Below, in pieces: positions 19,318 to 27,468 of a stretch of DNA of 33,663 bases. Below the pieces are notes generated by a model that searched no databases, was not told where the DNA came from, and saw nothing but the letters and a program-made list of their open reading frames with translations. Location: NCBI GenBank assembly GCA_041667545.1, contig JBAYES010000016.1:1-33663 (forward strand), given 5' to 3'. Position 1 is the stretch's first letter; each line of letters opens with the position of its first letter. This stretch comes from SLID01 sp041667545 (GTDB lineage Bacteria; Omnitrophota; Gorgyraeia; Tantalellales; Tantalellaceae). A program made the position numbers and the translations under genes.

Positions 19318-20313
19318 ATGAAAGCTATTGTCAGCGGCGGAGCGGGATTTATCGGAAGCCACCTTGTTGAGCTACTGCTTGATGAAGGGCATATTGTAAC
19401 GGTCCTGGATAATTTTTCCACAGGAAGGATTGAAAACCTTGAAAGTCTCAAAAATAAAGAGAACCTTAACGTCGTTAAGGCGGATATAACCGAGATCCAG
19501 TCCATCGCGCCTTATTTCAGCGGCAAAGACTGGGTTTTTCATTTGGCCGCTCTGGCCGATATTGTGCCTTCGATAGAAGAGCCAGTAAGGTATCATAAAA
19601 GTAATGTTGATGGTACGGTCAATGTTCTTGAATGCGCCCGTTCGAACGGGATAAAAAGGTTCGTATACGCGGCTTCTTCATCGTGTTACGGGGCCGATCC
19701 TGATGTGCCCACATACGAAGAATGCGCTCTTTCTCCGCAGTATCCTTATGCTCTTACCAAATACGCCGGAGAGCAGTACGTTATGCACTGGGGCAAGGTA
19801 TACGGACTGGAAGTGGTGTCTTTAAGATTGTTCAATGTTTACGGCCCCCGGGCCAGGACTTCAGGCGCTTATGGCGCGGTATTGGGTGTGTTCTTAGCCC
19901 AGAAACTGGCCGGAAAACCCTTTACGATAGTCGGTGACGGCGAGCAGAAAAGAGATTTTGTTTTCGTGAAAGATGTGGCTCGGGCCTTCAAAATGGCCGC
20001 TGAGTCGGAGGTTACCGGAGAGGTTTTTAATGTCGGCACGGGTTCTCCCGTAAGCGTAAATACTCTCGCGGAATTTTTGGGCGGGGAAAAGGTATATATC
20101 CCTAAAAGGCCGGGAGAGCCTGACAGCACCCATGCAGAAACATCAAAAATATTTTCCGCCTTCGGATGGAAAGCGCTCGTACCATTCGAAAGAGGGGTAT
20201 CCCTATGCTTGGAACGTATAGATCATTGGAAGGGGGCTCCCGTCTGGACGCCGGTATCTATTGAAGAAAGTACCCGTGCCTGGTTCAAATACCTGTCAGA
20301 AAAGAAAGGATGA
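19318..20313 (+). CDS. NAD-dependent nucleotide-sugar epimerase/dehydratase (GalE-like)
   Basis: A 331-residue extended short-chain dehydrogenase acting on nucleotide sugars. The NAD-binding GGAGFIG lies at 7-13. LDNFSTG (30-36) is typical of GalE/WbpP-type epimerases. The active site includes the SSS segment (120-122) and Y144-x3-K148. RLFNVYGPRA and the GDGEQKRDFVFVKDVA segment fit UDP-sugar 4-epimerases, though related dehydratases share them. The substrate cannot be fixed; the neighbours suggest a heptose-like or modified hexose. The start has GAGGAGAG upstream. It is the first gene of the cluster, and the next gene follows after four bases. Confidence 0.9.
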   Translation: MKAIVSGGAGFIGSHLVELLLDEGHIVTVLDNFSTGRIENLESLKNKENLNVVKADITEIQSIAPYFSGKDWVFHLAALADIVPSIEEPVRYHKSNVDGTVNVLECARSNGIKRFVYAASSSCYGADPDVPTYEECALSPQYPYALTKYAGEQYVMHWGKVYGLEVVSLRLFNVYGPRARTSGAYGAVLGVFLAQKLAGKPFTIVGDGEQKRDFVFVKDVARAFKMAAESEVTGEVFNVGTGSPVSVNTLAEFLGGEKVYIPKRPGEPDSTHAETSKIFSAFGWKALVPFERGVSLCLERIDHWKGAPVWTPVSIEESTRAWFKYLSEKKG

Positions 20314-20317
20314 AAAA

Positions 20318-21856
20318 ATGGCTGAGAAAAAGGGAACATCGCGGAAGATAAAGACCGTTGACGGGATTATTCCCATAGTTCGGAACCTCAGATCCCGGAA
20401 AAAACGCGTCATTCTTTGCCACGGGGTATTCGATCTCTTGCACCCCGGGCATATAAGACATCTTGAAGAAGCTAAAATGCAGGGGGATGTTCTTGTTGTG
20501 ACATTGACCAAGGATAAAATGGTCAGGAAAGGGCCGGGGCGGCCTGTTTTCAATGAGAGGCTGAGGGCAGAATCTTTGGCCGCGCTCGAATGTGTGGACT
20601 ATGTCGCTATCAATGAAGGAGCCACGGCGGTGGAGCCGATAAAAAAGATAAAGCCTCATCTCTATGTGAAGGGAGGGGAATATTCCAAACGGGAAGATGA
20701 TCTTACGGGAAAGATCTATGACGAAGAAAATGCCGTAAGGTCCGTCGGAGGGGATGTCTATTTTACGAATGATATTACTTTTAGTTCCACCGCGCTGCTC
20801 AATACACATTTTAACGTTTTTCCCGATGATGCCGGCCGTTTTCTTGAAAAGTTCAAAAAGAAATACACTTCGGAGGGGATAATAGAGGCGCTCAGGGATT
20901 TTAAAAAACTCAAAGTGCTGGTAATAGGCGACGTTATTATCGATTCGTACTGTTACTGCGCGGGTTTGGGCAAGCCGTCCAAGGATAACATAATCGCTAC
21001 AAGATACCTGTATGAAGAGCAATTCGCCGGCGGAACTCTTGCTGTGGCCAACCATGTGGCCGGGTTCGTCGATGGAGTAGAGTTGGTGTCTTTGACCGGC
21101 GGAGAGAAAGAACACAGCGATTTCATAAAAAGCAAATTAAACCCGCGGATAAAGACCAGGCTTTTCAAAAAAAAAGGTATGAAAACCGTGGTCAAAAAAC
21201 GTTTTCTTGATCCGTCTTTCCTGGCAAAAATGTTCGAGCTTTGTTATATTGACGACTTTATCCTTGACGATCCTATTGAAAAGGAAATTGTGAGTTATTT
21301 AAGGTCGGTTATAAGTAAATACGACCTTGTTATTGTGTCTGATTTCGGGCACGGCCTCATGAGTCCCGGAATAGTGAAGCTTGTGTGTGACAAGGCAAAA
21401 TTCCTCGCGGTGAACACACAGACCAATAGCGCTAATACCGGTTACAATTTTATTACAAAGTACCCCCGCGCGGATTATATATGCATAGACGAGCCGGAAG
21501 TAAGAATGGCCATGCAGGATAAATTTTCAGATCTGACGCGCATTGTCCCGGCACTCCGGAGAAAGGTCAGGTCAAAAACCGTTGCGATCACGAGAGGACA
21601 TAAAGGCGCGCTTTTTTATGACGGTAAGAACGGGTTTTTTGATGTTCCGGTCTTTTCAAAAGAGATTGTAGATAGAATAGGAGCGGGCGACGCCTGTCTT
21701 TCAGTGACGTCGCTTGCGGTCGCTTCCGGAATGTCTCTGGACCAGGCGGCATTCATATGTAACGCGGTCGGGGCTTTAGCGGTGCTTATCGTGGGGAACA
21801 GGACCCCGGTCGAGCCGGTGTCCCTGTACAAATTCATCGTTACGTTGTTGAAGTAG
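20318..21856 (+). CDS. Domain-swapped HldE-like fusion: nucleotidyltransferase plus PfkB sugar kinase
   Basis: A 512-residue bifunctional protein. Residues about 25-165 form an RfaE/TagD-type nucleotidyltransferase, with HPGH (42-45) within GVFDLLHPGH and the SST motif (156-158). Residues about 198-512 form a PfkB/ribokinase-type sugar kinase, with LVIGDVIID at its start and DRIGAGDA (452-459) holding the catalytic base D458. In E. coli HldE the order is the reverse: kinase first, transferase second. The predicted role is phosphorylation at C1 and nucleotidyl activation of a heptose-phosphate-like sugar. ATG 20318 has AAAGGATG upstream; the longer start at 20261 would overlap the epimerase. 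The GmhA-like isomerase follows 24 bp later, which supports a heptose-type route. Confidence 0.88.
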   Translation: MAEKKGTSRKIKTVDGIIPIVRNLRSRKKRVILCHGVFDLLHPGHIRHLEEAKMQGDVLVVTLTKDKMVRKGPGRPVFNERLRAESLAALECVDYVAINEGATAVEPIKKIKPHLYVKGGEYSKREDDLTGKIYDEENAVRSVGGDVYFTNDITFSSTALLNTHFNVFPDDAGRFLEKFKKKYTSEGIIEALRDFKKLKVLVIGDVIIDSYCYCAGLGKPSKDNIIATRYLYEEQFAGGTLAVANHVAGFVDGVELVSLTGGEKEHSDFIKSKLNPRIKTRLFKKKGMKTVVKKRFLDPSFLAKMFELCYIDDFILDDPIEKEIVSYLRSVISKYDLVIVSDFGHGLMSPGIVKLVCDKAKFLAVNTQTNSANTGYNFITKYPRADYICIDEPEVRMAMQDKFSDLTRIVPALRRKVRSKTVAITRGHKGALFYDGKNGFFDVPVFSKEIVDRIGAGDACLSVTSLAVASGMSLDQAAFICNAVGALAVLIVGNRTPVEPVSLYKFIVTLLK

Positions 21857-21880
21857 GATAAATATCTTTCCGGAGGCCTT

Positions 21881-22456
21881 ATGAAGATAGTGAGATACGC
21901 GGAAACAGTTCGGGAACGGATTCGGGATATGAAGGCCTATGACAGAAGCGGAGATCAATTGGCTGCCGATGAGGCAATGGAGAGAATAATAGGCTTTATG
22001 GCCGATATTCCTTCTTCAGGCGGCAAGGTCATTTTCATAGGTAACGGCGGCAGCGCGTCGATAGCAAGCCACATGGCGGTAGATTTTTGGAAGAACGGCA
22101 AAATAAAAGCCGTAAGTTTCAACGATCCGTCCCAGCTCACATGTCTTTCCAATGACAATGGATATGAGAATGTTTTCTCCATTCCGATAGGATTTTTTGC
22201 AGAGGAGGGCGATGTTCTCGTTGCGATAAGCAGTTCCGGAGCTTCTCCCAGCATATTGAATGCCGCGGACGAGGCCCGAGAAAAGAAATGCCGGGTCGTG
22301 ACTCTTTCAGGTTTCAAGGAAGACAATCCTTTAAAGGAAAAGGGAGACGTAAATATTTTTGTAGCGGATATGTCGTACGGAATTGTTGAGACCGCGCATG
22401 CCATGTTGTGTCATTATTTCCTCGATAGTGTAATTGAAAGGCAAAGCGATGTTTAG
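21881..22456 (+). CDS. SIS-domain phosphosugar isomerase, GmhA/DiaA-like
   Basis: A 191-residue single SIS domain. The phosphosugar-binding loop GNGGSAS (54-60) is followed by HMAVDF. LSNDNGYENVF and AISSSGASPSIL are standard SIS landmarks close to GmhA, which converts sedoheptulose 7-phosphate to a heptose 7-phosphate. The C-terminal ETAHAMLCHYF resembles the end of the GmhA fold. Together with the HldE-like fusion just upstream this suggests activated-heptose synthesis. A GmhB phosphatase is not visible here. CCGGAGG lies upstream of the ATG. It overlaps the next gene by 8 bp. Confidence 0.88.
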   Translation: MKIVRYAETVRERIRDMKAYDRSGDQLAADEAMERIIGFMADIPSSGGKVIFIGNGGSASIASHMAVDFWKNGKIKAVSFNDPSQLTCLSNDNGYENVFSIPIGFFAEEGDVLVAISSSGASPSILNAADEAREKKCRVVTLSGFKEDNPLKEKGDVNIFVADMSYGIVETAHAMLCHYFLDSVIERQSDV

Positions 22457-24206
22457 CGTTTTCTCTCCGGAAATTTTGCGGAGGCATATTTTCTGGATCT
22501 TTATATTTATGGCCGCGGTAACGGCCGCTTCTCTATCGTTCAATTCCGTTATAGAACAGCCGTTCAATCTTGATGAGGTCGAAGAGTCGACAATGGGCCG
22601 GAAGTTCAGCCGGATAGGCCCCAGGACCTTTCTTGATGTTCCCGAAGGAGGGCAGCAGATAAGCCATCCTCTTCTGTATACGTTTTCACATGCCGCTGTG
22701 CAGAAAGTTTTCGGATCCGGGGAGGCCCCTCTCAGGATATACGGGGTGTTCCATTATCTCGCGTCTTTGTTACTGGTCTTTCTGATAGCGCGCAAGCTTA
22801 TGGGTACTGATACTTTTGAAGGGAGGGCCGGTATAGCCGTAAGCGGGATCCTTTTCATTTCTAACCCGCTTCTTGTACAGCATTCGGTGATAATTAACGC
22901 CGACAATAATATCCTTACGACCATGATGCTGGTTTTTGTATATTTTTTCGTCTCTTACGAAAAAACTTCATCGAACGGGCCCCGGAACCTTGTTATTTCG
23001 CGCCTCAAGCTGGGAATCATTTTCGCGCTCTGCCTTTGGTCCAAGATAATAGCGCCCGTTCTTATGCTTGCCGGGATAATATTCTGCCGCCTTTTTGGGC
23101 GGAGGCCCGACAAGCTGCTGGCCGATATCCTGGGCATAGCGGTTTTCGGCACGGCGCTTTTCTGGTCTACATGGTATGTCTATTGCTTTCTGACAGGTAC
23201 GGATGTTCTTGCCTTTGTGGAGTTCACTTTGATAGGAAAGGGCAGTATCGCTTTTTCCGCAAGGAACATAGACATAATTGGGAGAACACTTTTGACTTCA
23301 TTCCGCTGGCCGGTATACTGGGTTTCGGCTCCTTTTTTTGTTCTGATAGCGGCCTTTACCGCGGAGAGGATATATCGGTTTATAAAGGACAAAAAATCCG
23401 GTTTGATCGATATGATCTTGTCCGCGGCCCTGTTTATCTGGATCCCGTACCAATTTTTCAAACCGAGCATGGACATGATGAAATATCAATACCCGGCCTA
23501 CCCCGTGTTCTTTATTATTGTCGGTTACGCGATATCTAAGCTTGTCGGCAGGGCGGGAAGGGGCAATATATTTTTTTGGGGAAAGGCGTCGGCTTTGTTC
23601 ATCCCGGCCTGCATGCTTCTCTTCTACCATTATTTCAAACTTGGGGATTACTTACTCGCCTTGTGGCGTCCGATGTCTTCTTTCCTGAATGGGCATTTTC
23701 TGGTATATTATTATTTTCCGGTGCTGCTGGCTGTCATTCTTGTTCTGATGGCATCCCGAAAGGGGGCCAGAGCCGCGAACACGGCGGTAACTCTCGTTAT
23801 TTTTGTTGTTGTGATAAATTCCGCGCTTCTTGTCAACCAGGCCAAAGCGGATTATATTACGGCGGAAGTTTATCAGAATTACGGGGAAAGAGGGTTCAAG
23901 GAAACGGTGGAATATCTGAAGGACAGGGTCAGGCCTGAAACCGTCGTGGCTTCAAGAGCGGATATCGCTTACTATCTCAAAAAGGGAGGTACGTCCTTTA
24001 AGGATTCTACGGCGACAACGGCTCTCATGAGGATATCGACCGTAAATGATCTTCGCTACGCTTTTTCTGATCCTGACCTCGGATATGTGATACTGGACCA
24101 GGTTATATCTCCCGTAAGGTTCGGCCAGGAAAGAATGGCAATATTGTCGGAATATTTTAAACTTGAGAGACAGATAGGAAGTTTTTACATATTCAGAAAA
24201 AAATAA
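22449..24206 (+). CDS. GT-C type membrane glycosyltransferase (PMT/ArnT-like, GT39/83 class)
   Basis: A 585-residue polytopic protein with about 11-13 hydrophobic segments, starting with a helix at about 14-32. The first outside loop carries FNLDEVEES, matching the acidic DE-type motif of GT-C enzymes that use polyprenyl-phosphate sugars. NPLLVQHSVIINADNNI is similar to the DNxxT-like second loop of PMT_2 proteins. The C-terminal 110 residues are soluble and would face the periplasm. The likely role is transfer of a lipid-linked sugar to an envelope acceptor. ATG 22449 overlaps the isomerase stop by 8 bp; TTG 22434 would lengthen the overlap and is less likely. Confidence 0.82.
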   Translation: MFSVFSPEILRRHIFWIFIFMAAVTAASLSFNSVIEQPFNLDEVEESTMGRKFSRIGPRTFLDVPEGGQQISHPLLYTFSHAAVQKVFGSGEAPLRIYGVFHYLASLLLVFLIARKLMGTDTFEGRAGIAVSGILFISNPLLVQHSVIINADNNILTTMMLVFVYFFVSYEKTSSNGPRNLVISRLKLGIIFALCLWSKIIAPVLMLAGIIFCRLFGRRPDKLLADILGIAVFGTALFWSTWYVYCFLTGTDVLAFVEFTLIGKGSIAFSARNIDIIGRTLLTSFRWPVYWVSAPFFVLIAAFTAERIYRFIKDKKSGLIDMILSAALFIWIPYQFFKPSMDMMKYQYPAYPVFFIIVGYAISKLVGRAGRGNIFFWGKASALFIPACMLLFYHYFKLGDYLLALWRPMSSFLNGHFLVYYYFPVLLAVILVLMASRKGARAANTAVTLVIFVVVINSALLVNQAKADYITAEVYQNYGERGFKETVEYLKDRVRPETVVASRADIAYYLKKGGTSFKDSTATTALMRISTVNDLRYAFSDPDLGYVILDQVISPVRFGQERMAILSEYFKLERQIGSFYIFRKK

Positions 24207-24223
24207 AGACGCGGGACAGTTGT

Positions 24224-24778
24224 ATGCTGACGGTATTTATTCTCTCTGTGATCTTTTTTAGTATGTTCCTCGCGGCGCATATGCTGATATTTCATTTTTT
24301 TAACCCTTCCCGTAAGTTCAGAAGTATTTTGATAACAGCCCTGGTTTTTGGGGCGGGTTACGCGGGTTTCCTGGCCGTTCTTCCCGAAGAAGCGCTCTTT
24401 TATGGGGAAGGGTCTCTCGGCGGCGTTATTTTTGAGAGGGGCGCGGAGATATATCTTTATTTTTTTCTCTGGTATTTTTATTTCCATTCTCTGGTAGTCG
24501 TAGACAGGTCCATTTCGGTGCGTATGCTTGTGGAAATATTCAAGAGCCGTGGAAGCGGCCTTTCGCTCGAAGAGATCAAGGGGAAATATAGTCTTGAGGA
24601 AAAATTTTCGGATGAGCTGCGGGATATGCTTTTTCTTGACAGGTTCCGGGAGCAAGGAGAATTATATTCCAATACCCGTAAGGCCAGCGCGCAAGCTCGT
24701 ATTTTCAGGTTTTTAAAAGGGTACATGAACCTTTCACGGGACGCTGAGAATAATGGCCGGGATAGAGCGGGTAAATAA
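24224..24778 (+). CDS. Small membrane protein with C-terminal winged-helix-like tail, paralogue A
   Basis: I do not recognise a named family. The 184-residue protein has three predicted membrane helices (about 2-24, 36-55 and 78-98), then a charged cytoplasmic-type tail. The tail pattern DRSISVRMLVEI, LSLEEIKGKYSLEEKFSDELRDML resembles a small winged-helix or MarR-like fold. The next gene has the same layout and shares DRSxSxRMxxEI and LSLEExKxxYxxEEKxxxxLxxML, so the two are tandem paralogues. They sit between the GT-C transferase and a radical SAM gene and overlap by 26 bp, suggesting a stable pair or heteromer. Confidence 0.8.
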   Translation: MLTVFILSVIFFSMFLAAHMLIFHFFNPSRKFRSILITALVFGAGYAGFLAVLPEEALFYGEGSLGGVIFERGAEIYLYFFLWYFYFHSLVVVDRSISVRMLVEIFKSRGSGLSLEEIKGKYSLEEKFSDELRDMLFLDRFREQGELYSNTRKASAQARIFRFLKGYMNLSRDAENNGRDRAGK

Positions 24779-25370
24779 TTACACGGATAGGATGGTTGAA
24801 GGTATGGCAGGTTCTATAGCGGCGGTTGTGATGGTTTTTTTAGCGGCGATGATAATTCACTGCGTTTATTCCTTTATCATAGGGAATAGACTGGCGTTCG
24901 CTTCGGGGGTGAGAAAACTTGCTTACCATGGGGCGCTCAGTCTGAAAATATGGGCTATACTCCTGCCGGCGGTTATTTTTTCGGAGAGCTGGTTTACAGG
25001 ATCCGGTGAATTCAATTCTTTTGTAGGGACATTTATGTCGGAAAGGGCGGTACTTGTTTTTTACGGGACAGTTTTATTCTTTTCGTTCTTTTTCGTCTAC
25101 CTTACTTTTTACTATATTTTGGACAGGTCCGTTTCATCCCGTATGATGATGGAAATAGAAAGATCTCCCGAAAGAAAGCTGAGTCTTGAAGAGCTGAAGG
25201 CGTTTTACGGCGCCGAGGAGAAGTACACACAAAACCTGGAAGGTATGCTCGATGGCGGGTTTATTAAGAACGGGCCTTCCGGACGGTTTTTATGCACCCC
25301 GAAGGGGGCTTTTGTCGCCGGAATATCGCATTTTTTTAAGAATGTTCTCAGACTGGGCCCCGGCGGGTGA
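24753..25370 (+). CDS. Small membrane protein with C-terminal winged-helix-like tail, paralogue B
   Basis: A 205-residue paralogue of the preceding protein. It has predicted helices at about 18-45, 66-80 and 97-123. The tail contains DRSVSSRMMMEIERS, then KLSLEELKAFYGAEEKYTQNLEGMLDGGFI, which reads like a winged-helix recognition unit ending in a beta-wing (GPSGRFLCTPKG). The ATG at 24753 overlaps paralogue A by 26 bp. An ATG at 24792 would remove the overlap, so the N-terminus is uncertain by 13 residues. Function is unknown. The context suggests an accessory role in glycan assembly or its sensing. Confidence 0.78.
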   Translation: MAGIERVNNYTDRMVEGMAGSIAAVVMVFLAAMIIHCVYSFIIGNRLAFASGVRKLAYHGALSLKIWAILLPAVIFSESWFTGSGEFNSFVGTFMSERAVLVFYGTVLFFSFFFVYLTFYYILDRSVSSRMMMEIERSPERKLSLEELKAFYGAEEKYTQNLEGMLDGGFIKNGPSGRFLCTPKGAFVAGISHFFKNVLRLGPGG

Positions 25371-25403
25371 GGGACGGATAAAAAAGATATAAGGCGGTAA
25401 TAT

Positions 25404-26471
25404 ATGAGCGAGGGCGGATACGGGATAGACAGTCATAAACTTGTGTATCATGTGGGCAGGGTGAACGACTGGCTTGAAGGCAGAGACATTTATCCGATAT
25501 ATATAGAGGCTGCTCCGGCGGGGGGATGTAATCAGAGGTGTATCTTTTGCGGCCTTGACTACACATCTCACAAAGCCAGGTTCATGGATGTTACATCCTG
25601 GAAAAGATTTGTGAAAATAGCCTCCAAAAAGGGGCTTAAAAGCGTTCTTTTATCGGGCGAAGGCGAGCCTTTTCTTCATCCTGAAATATCCGAGTTTTCA
25701 ATATCTGCCGGAAAAGAAGGAGTTGATGCGGCCATAGCTACCAACGGTTTTCTTATGACCGAAGATGTTTCCGGGAAAGTACTCCCGGCATTGAGCTGGC
25801 TGAGGGTGAGCCTTGACGCGGCGACAGATAAAACATATTCTCTCATACACGGTGTCCGGAAAGAGTGTTTCGGCACGGTTCTTGAGAATTTAGCTAAAGC
25901 CGTCAAAATAAAGAAAAAAAACGGGTACAAGGTTACCATAGGAGCGCAGTTCCTGCTGTTGAACGAGAACATCAAAGAGGTCAAAAAAGCCGCTGTTATC
26001 GCGAGAGACACAGGACTGGATTATTTTTCGGTAAAACCATATTCCAAGCACCCTCTCAGTATTAACGAGGCCGGAACAGAGGTGGATTATGAAGGGCTTT
26101 TACGTTTAGAAAAACAGCTGGAGAAGTTTTCTGACGACGGGTTTTCGGTAATCTTCAGAAAAAGCGCCATTAAGAGGAAGCTCAGGGAAAAGTCCTACCG
26201 GAGATGTCTGGGGCTGCCTTTTTGGGCGTACATAAATTCGGCCGGAGACGTATATCCCTGCAGCACTTTTCTGGGCCTTAAAAAATATTGCATAGGGAAC
26301 ATAACACGTGAGAAGTTTTCCGATATATGGGAAGGAGGGAAACGGGAGAGGGTGATGAAAGTTCTCGGCGGAATGGACGCGAGAAAATGCAGGGAGCTGT
26401 GTCGTCTCGATGAGATAAACACTTATTTGTGGAAACTTAAAAACCCGCCCGCGCACGTGAATTTTATATGA
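25404..26471 (+). CDS. Radical SAM/SPASM enzyme 1
   Basis: A 355-residue radical SAM protein. The SAM cluster motif is C42-x3-C46-x2-C49 (GCNQRCIFC). LSGEGEPFLHPE is the glycine-rich SAM-binding region. A C-terminal SPASM-type region (about 258-340) contains RRC, YPC, KYC and KCRELC cysteines that probably ligate an auxiliary 4Fe-4S cluster. It is a paralogue of the protein at 29312-30424: both begin HKLxxHVxRVNxWLxGxxIxPI and both end PxHxNF plus I or V. No precursor peptide is visible. With sugar enzymes around it, a radical modification of a sugar, lipid or small molecule is more likely than peptide maturation. AGGCGG precedes the ATG. Confidence 0.88.
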   Translation: MSEGGYGIDSHKLVYHVGRVNDWLEGRDIYPIYIEAAPAGGCNQRCIFCGLDYTSHKARFMDVTSWKRFVKIASKKGLKSVLLSGEGEPFLHPEISEFSISAGKEGVDAAIATNGFLMTEDVSGKVLPALSWLRVSLDAATDKTYSLIHGVRKECFGTVLENLAKAVKIKKKNGYKVTIGAQFLLLNENIKEVKKAAVIARDTGLDYFSVKPYSKHPLSINEAGTEVDYEGLLRLEKQLEKFSDDGFSVIFRKSAIKRKLREKSYRRCLGLPFWAYINSAGDVYPCSTFLGLKKYCIGNITREKFSDIWEGGKRERVMKVLGGMDARKCRELCRLDEINTYLWKLKNPPAHVNFI

Positions 26472-26483
26472 AGTAGATCAGGC

Positions 26484-27449
26484 ATGAAGAATAAGGAATC
26501 ACTGGAATTATTTGAGACAATGCTGAGGATAAGGCGCTTTGAGGAGAAGATATGCGCTTTGTACCCTGAGCAGGAGATGAGGACTCCGGTTCATCTTTCC
26601 ATAGGGCAGGAGGCTGTCTCAGCAGGAGTATGCCTTGCTCTCAAGAAGGCGGACAGGGTTTTCGGCACGCATAGAAGTCACGGTCTTTATATTGCTAAAA
26701 GAGGCAATTTAAAGGAACTTGCCGCGGAACTTTACGGAAAAAAACAAGGATGTTCAAAAGGAAAAGGGGGGTCGATGCATATTATCGACTCCGGGAAAGG
26801 AGTATCGGGGACGACGGCAATAGTCGGAGGTAATATACCCCTGGCAGTGGGAGCGGCTCTCTCGTTCTCTATGAAAGCGTCAAAAGAGGTTGCCTGCGCG
26901 GTTTTCGGGGACGGAGCTGTAGACGAAGGGGTTTTCTTTGAAAGCATGAATTTCGCGGCGCTGAAAAAACTCCCGGTGCTTTTTGTCTGTGAAAATAATT
27001 TTTACGCTGTGCATTCCCATATTTCCCAGAGACAGCCTGTGGATAATATCTACAAGAGGGGAGAATGCTTCGGGATATCCGGGGTAAGGGTGGACGGTAA
27101 CGACGCCGAACTTGTAAGATCGGCCTGTTGCCATGCCGTGAAAAAAGCCCGTAAAGGGGAAGGGCCTTCTTTAATAGAATGCAGGACGTACAGACATAAG
27201 ACCCATGTGGGGCCGGAGTCCGATGCCGAACTTGATTTTCCTCCCCAGAAATATCTGAAAGAATGGCTGGTTTTGGATCCGGTGGTTATTCTCAGAAAGA
27301 GACTTCTTGCCGCGGGTATTCTGACGGCGAAAAAAGAAAAAGAAATAACGCGCAGCATAGATAATGAGATAGAGAGCGCTTTTGATTACGCGAAAAAATG
27401 TCCGCCCGCGCCGGAAAAAGATCTATTGTCGGATGTTGTGGATGAGTAG
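26484..27449 (+). CDS. TPP-dependent dehydrogenase E1 component, alpha subunit
   Basis: A 321-residue PDH/AcoA-type alpha subunit. It carries the TPP motif GDGAVDEGVFFESMNF (142-157) ending ENN (170-172), the HRSHG segment (63-67) and KGGSMH (94-99). Where pyruvate dehydrogenase has YRYxGHS, this protein has YRHKTHVGPESD (236-247), with H245-equivalent spacing altered. Similar HVGP forms occur, as I recall, in E1 proteins encoded in polysaccharide clusters. The complete enzyme would decarboxylate a 2-oxoacid and hold the acyl or hydroxyalkyl group on TPP. No lipoyl-bearing E2 or E3 is adjacent, so transfer to another acceptor, such as a keto-sugar, is possible. It is followed 19 bp later by the beta subunit. 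Confidence 0.9.
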   Translation: MKNKESLELFETMLRIRRFEEKICALYPEQEMRTPVHLSIGQEAVSAGVCLALKKADRVFGTHRSHGLYIAKRGNLKELAAELYGKKQGCSKGKGGSMHIIDSGKGVSGTTAIVGGNIPLAVGAALSFSMKASKEVACAVFGDGAVDEGVFFESMNFAALKKLPVLFVCENNFYAVHSHISQRQPVDNIYKRGECFGISGVRVDGNDAELVRSACCHAVKKARKGEGPSLIECRTYRHKTHVGPESDAELDFPPQKYLKEWLVLDPVVILRKRLLAAGILTAKKEKEITRSIDNEIESAFDYAKKCPPAPEKDLLSDVVDE

Positions 27450-27468
27450 TAGAACCAAGGAATAGAAT

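Noticed and set aside
20285..21115. 276-residue minus-strand frame opposite the HldE-like gene
   Set aside because: The plus strand has a conserved two-domain enzyme through the entire stretch; the antisense product has no recognisable features.
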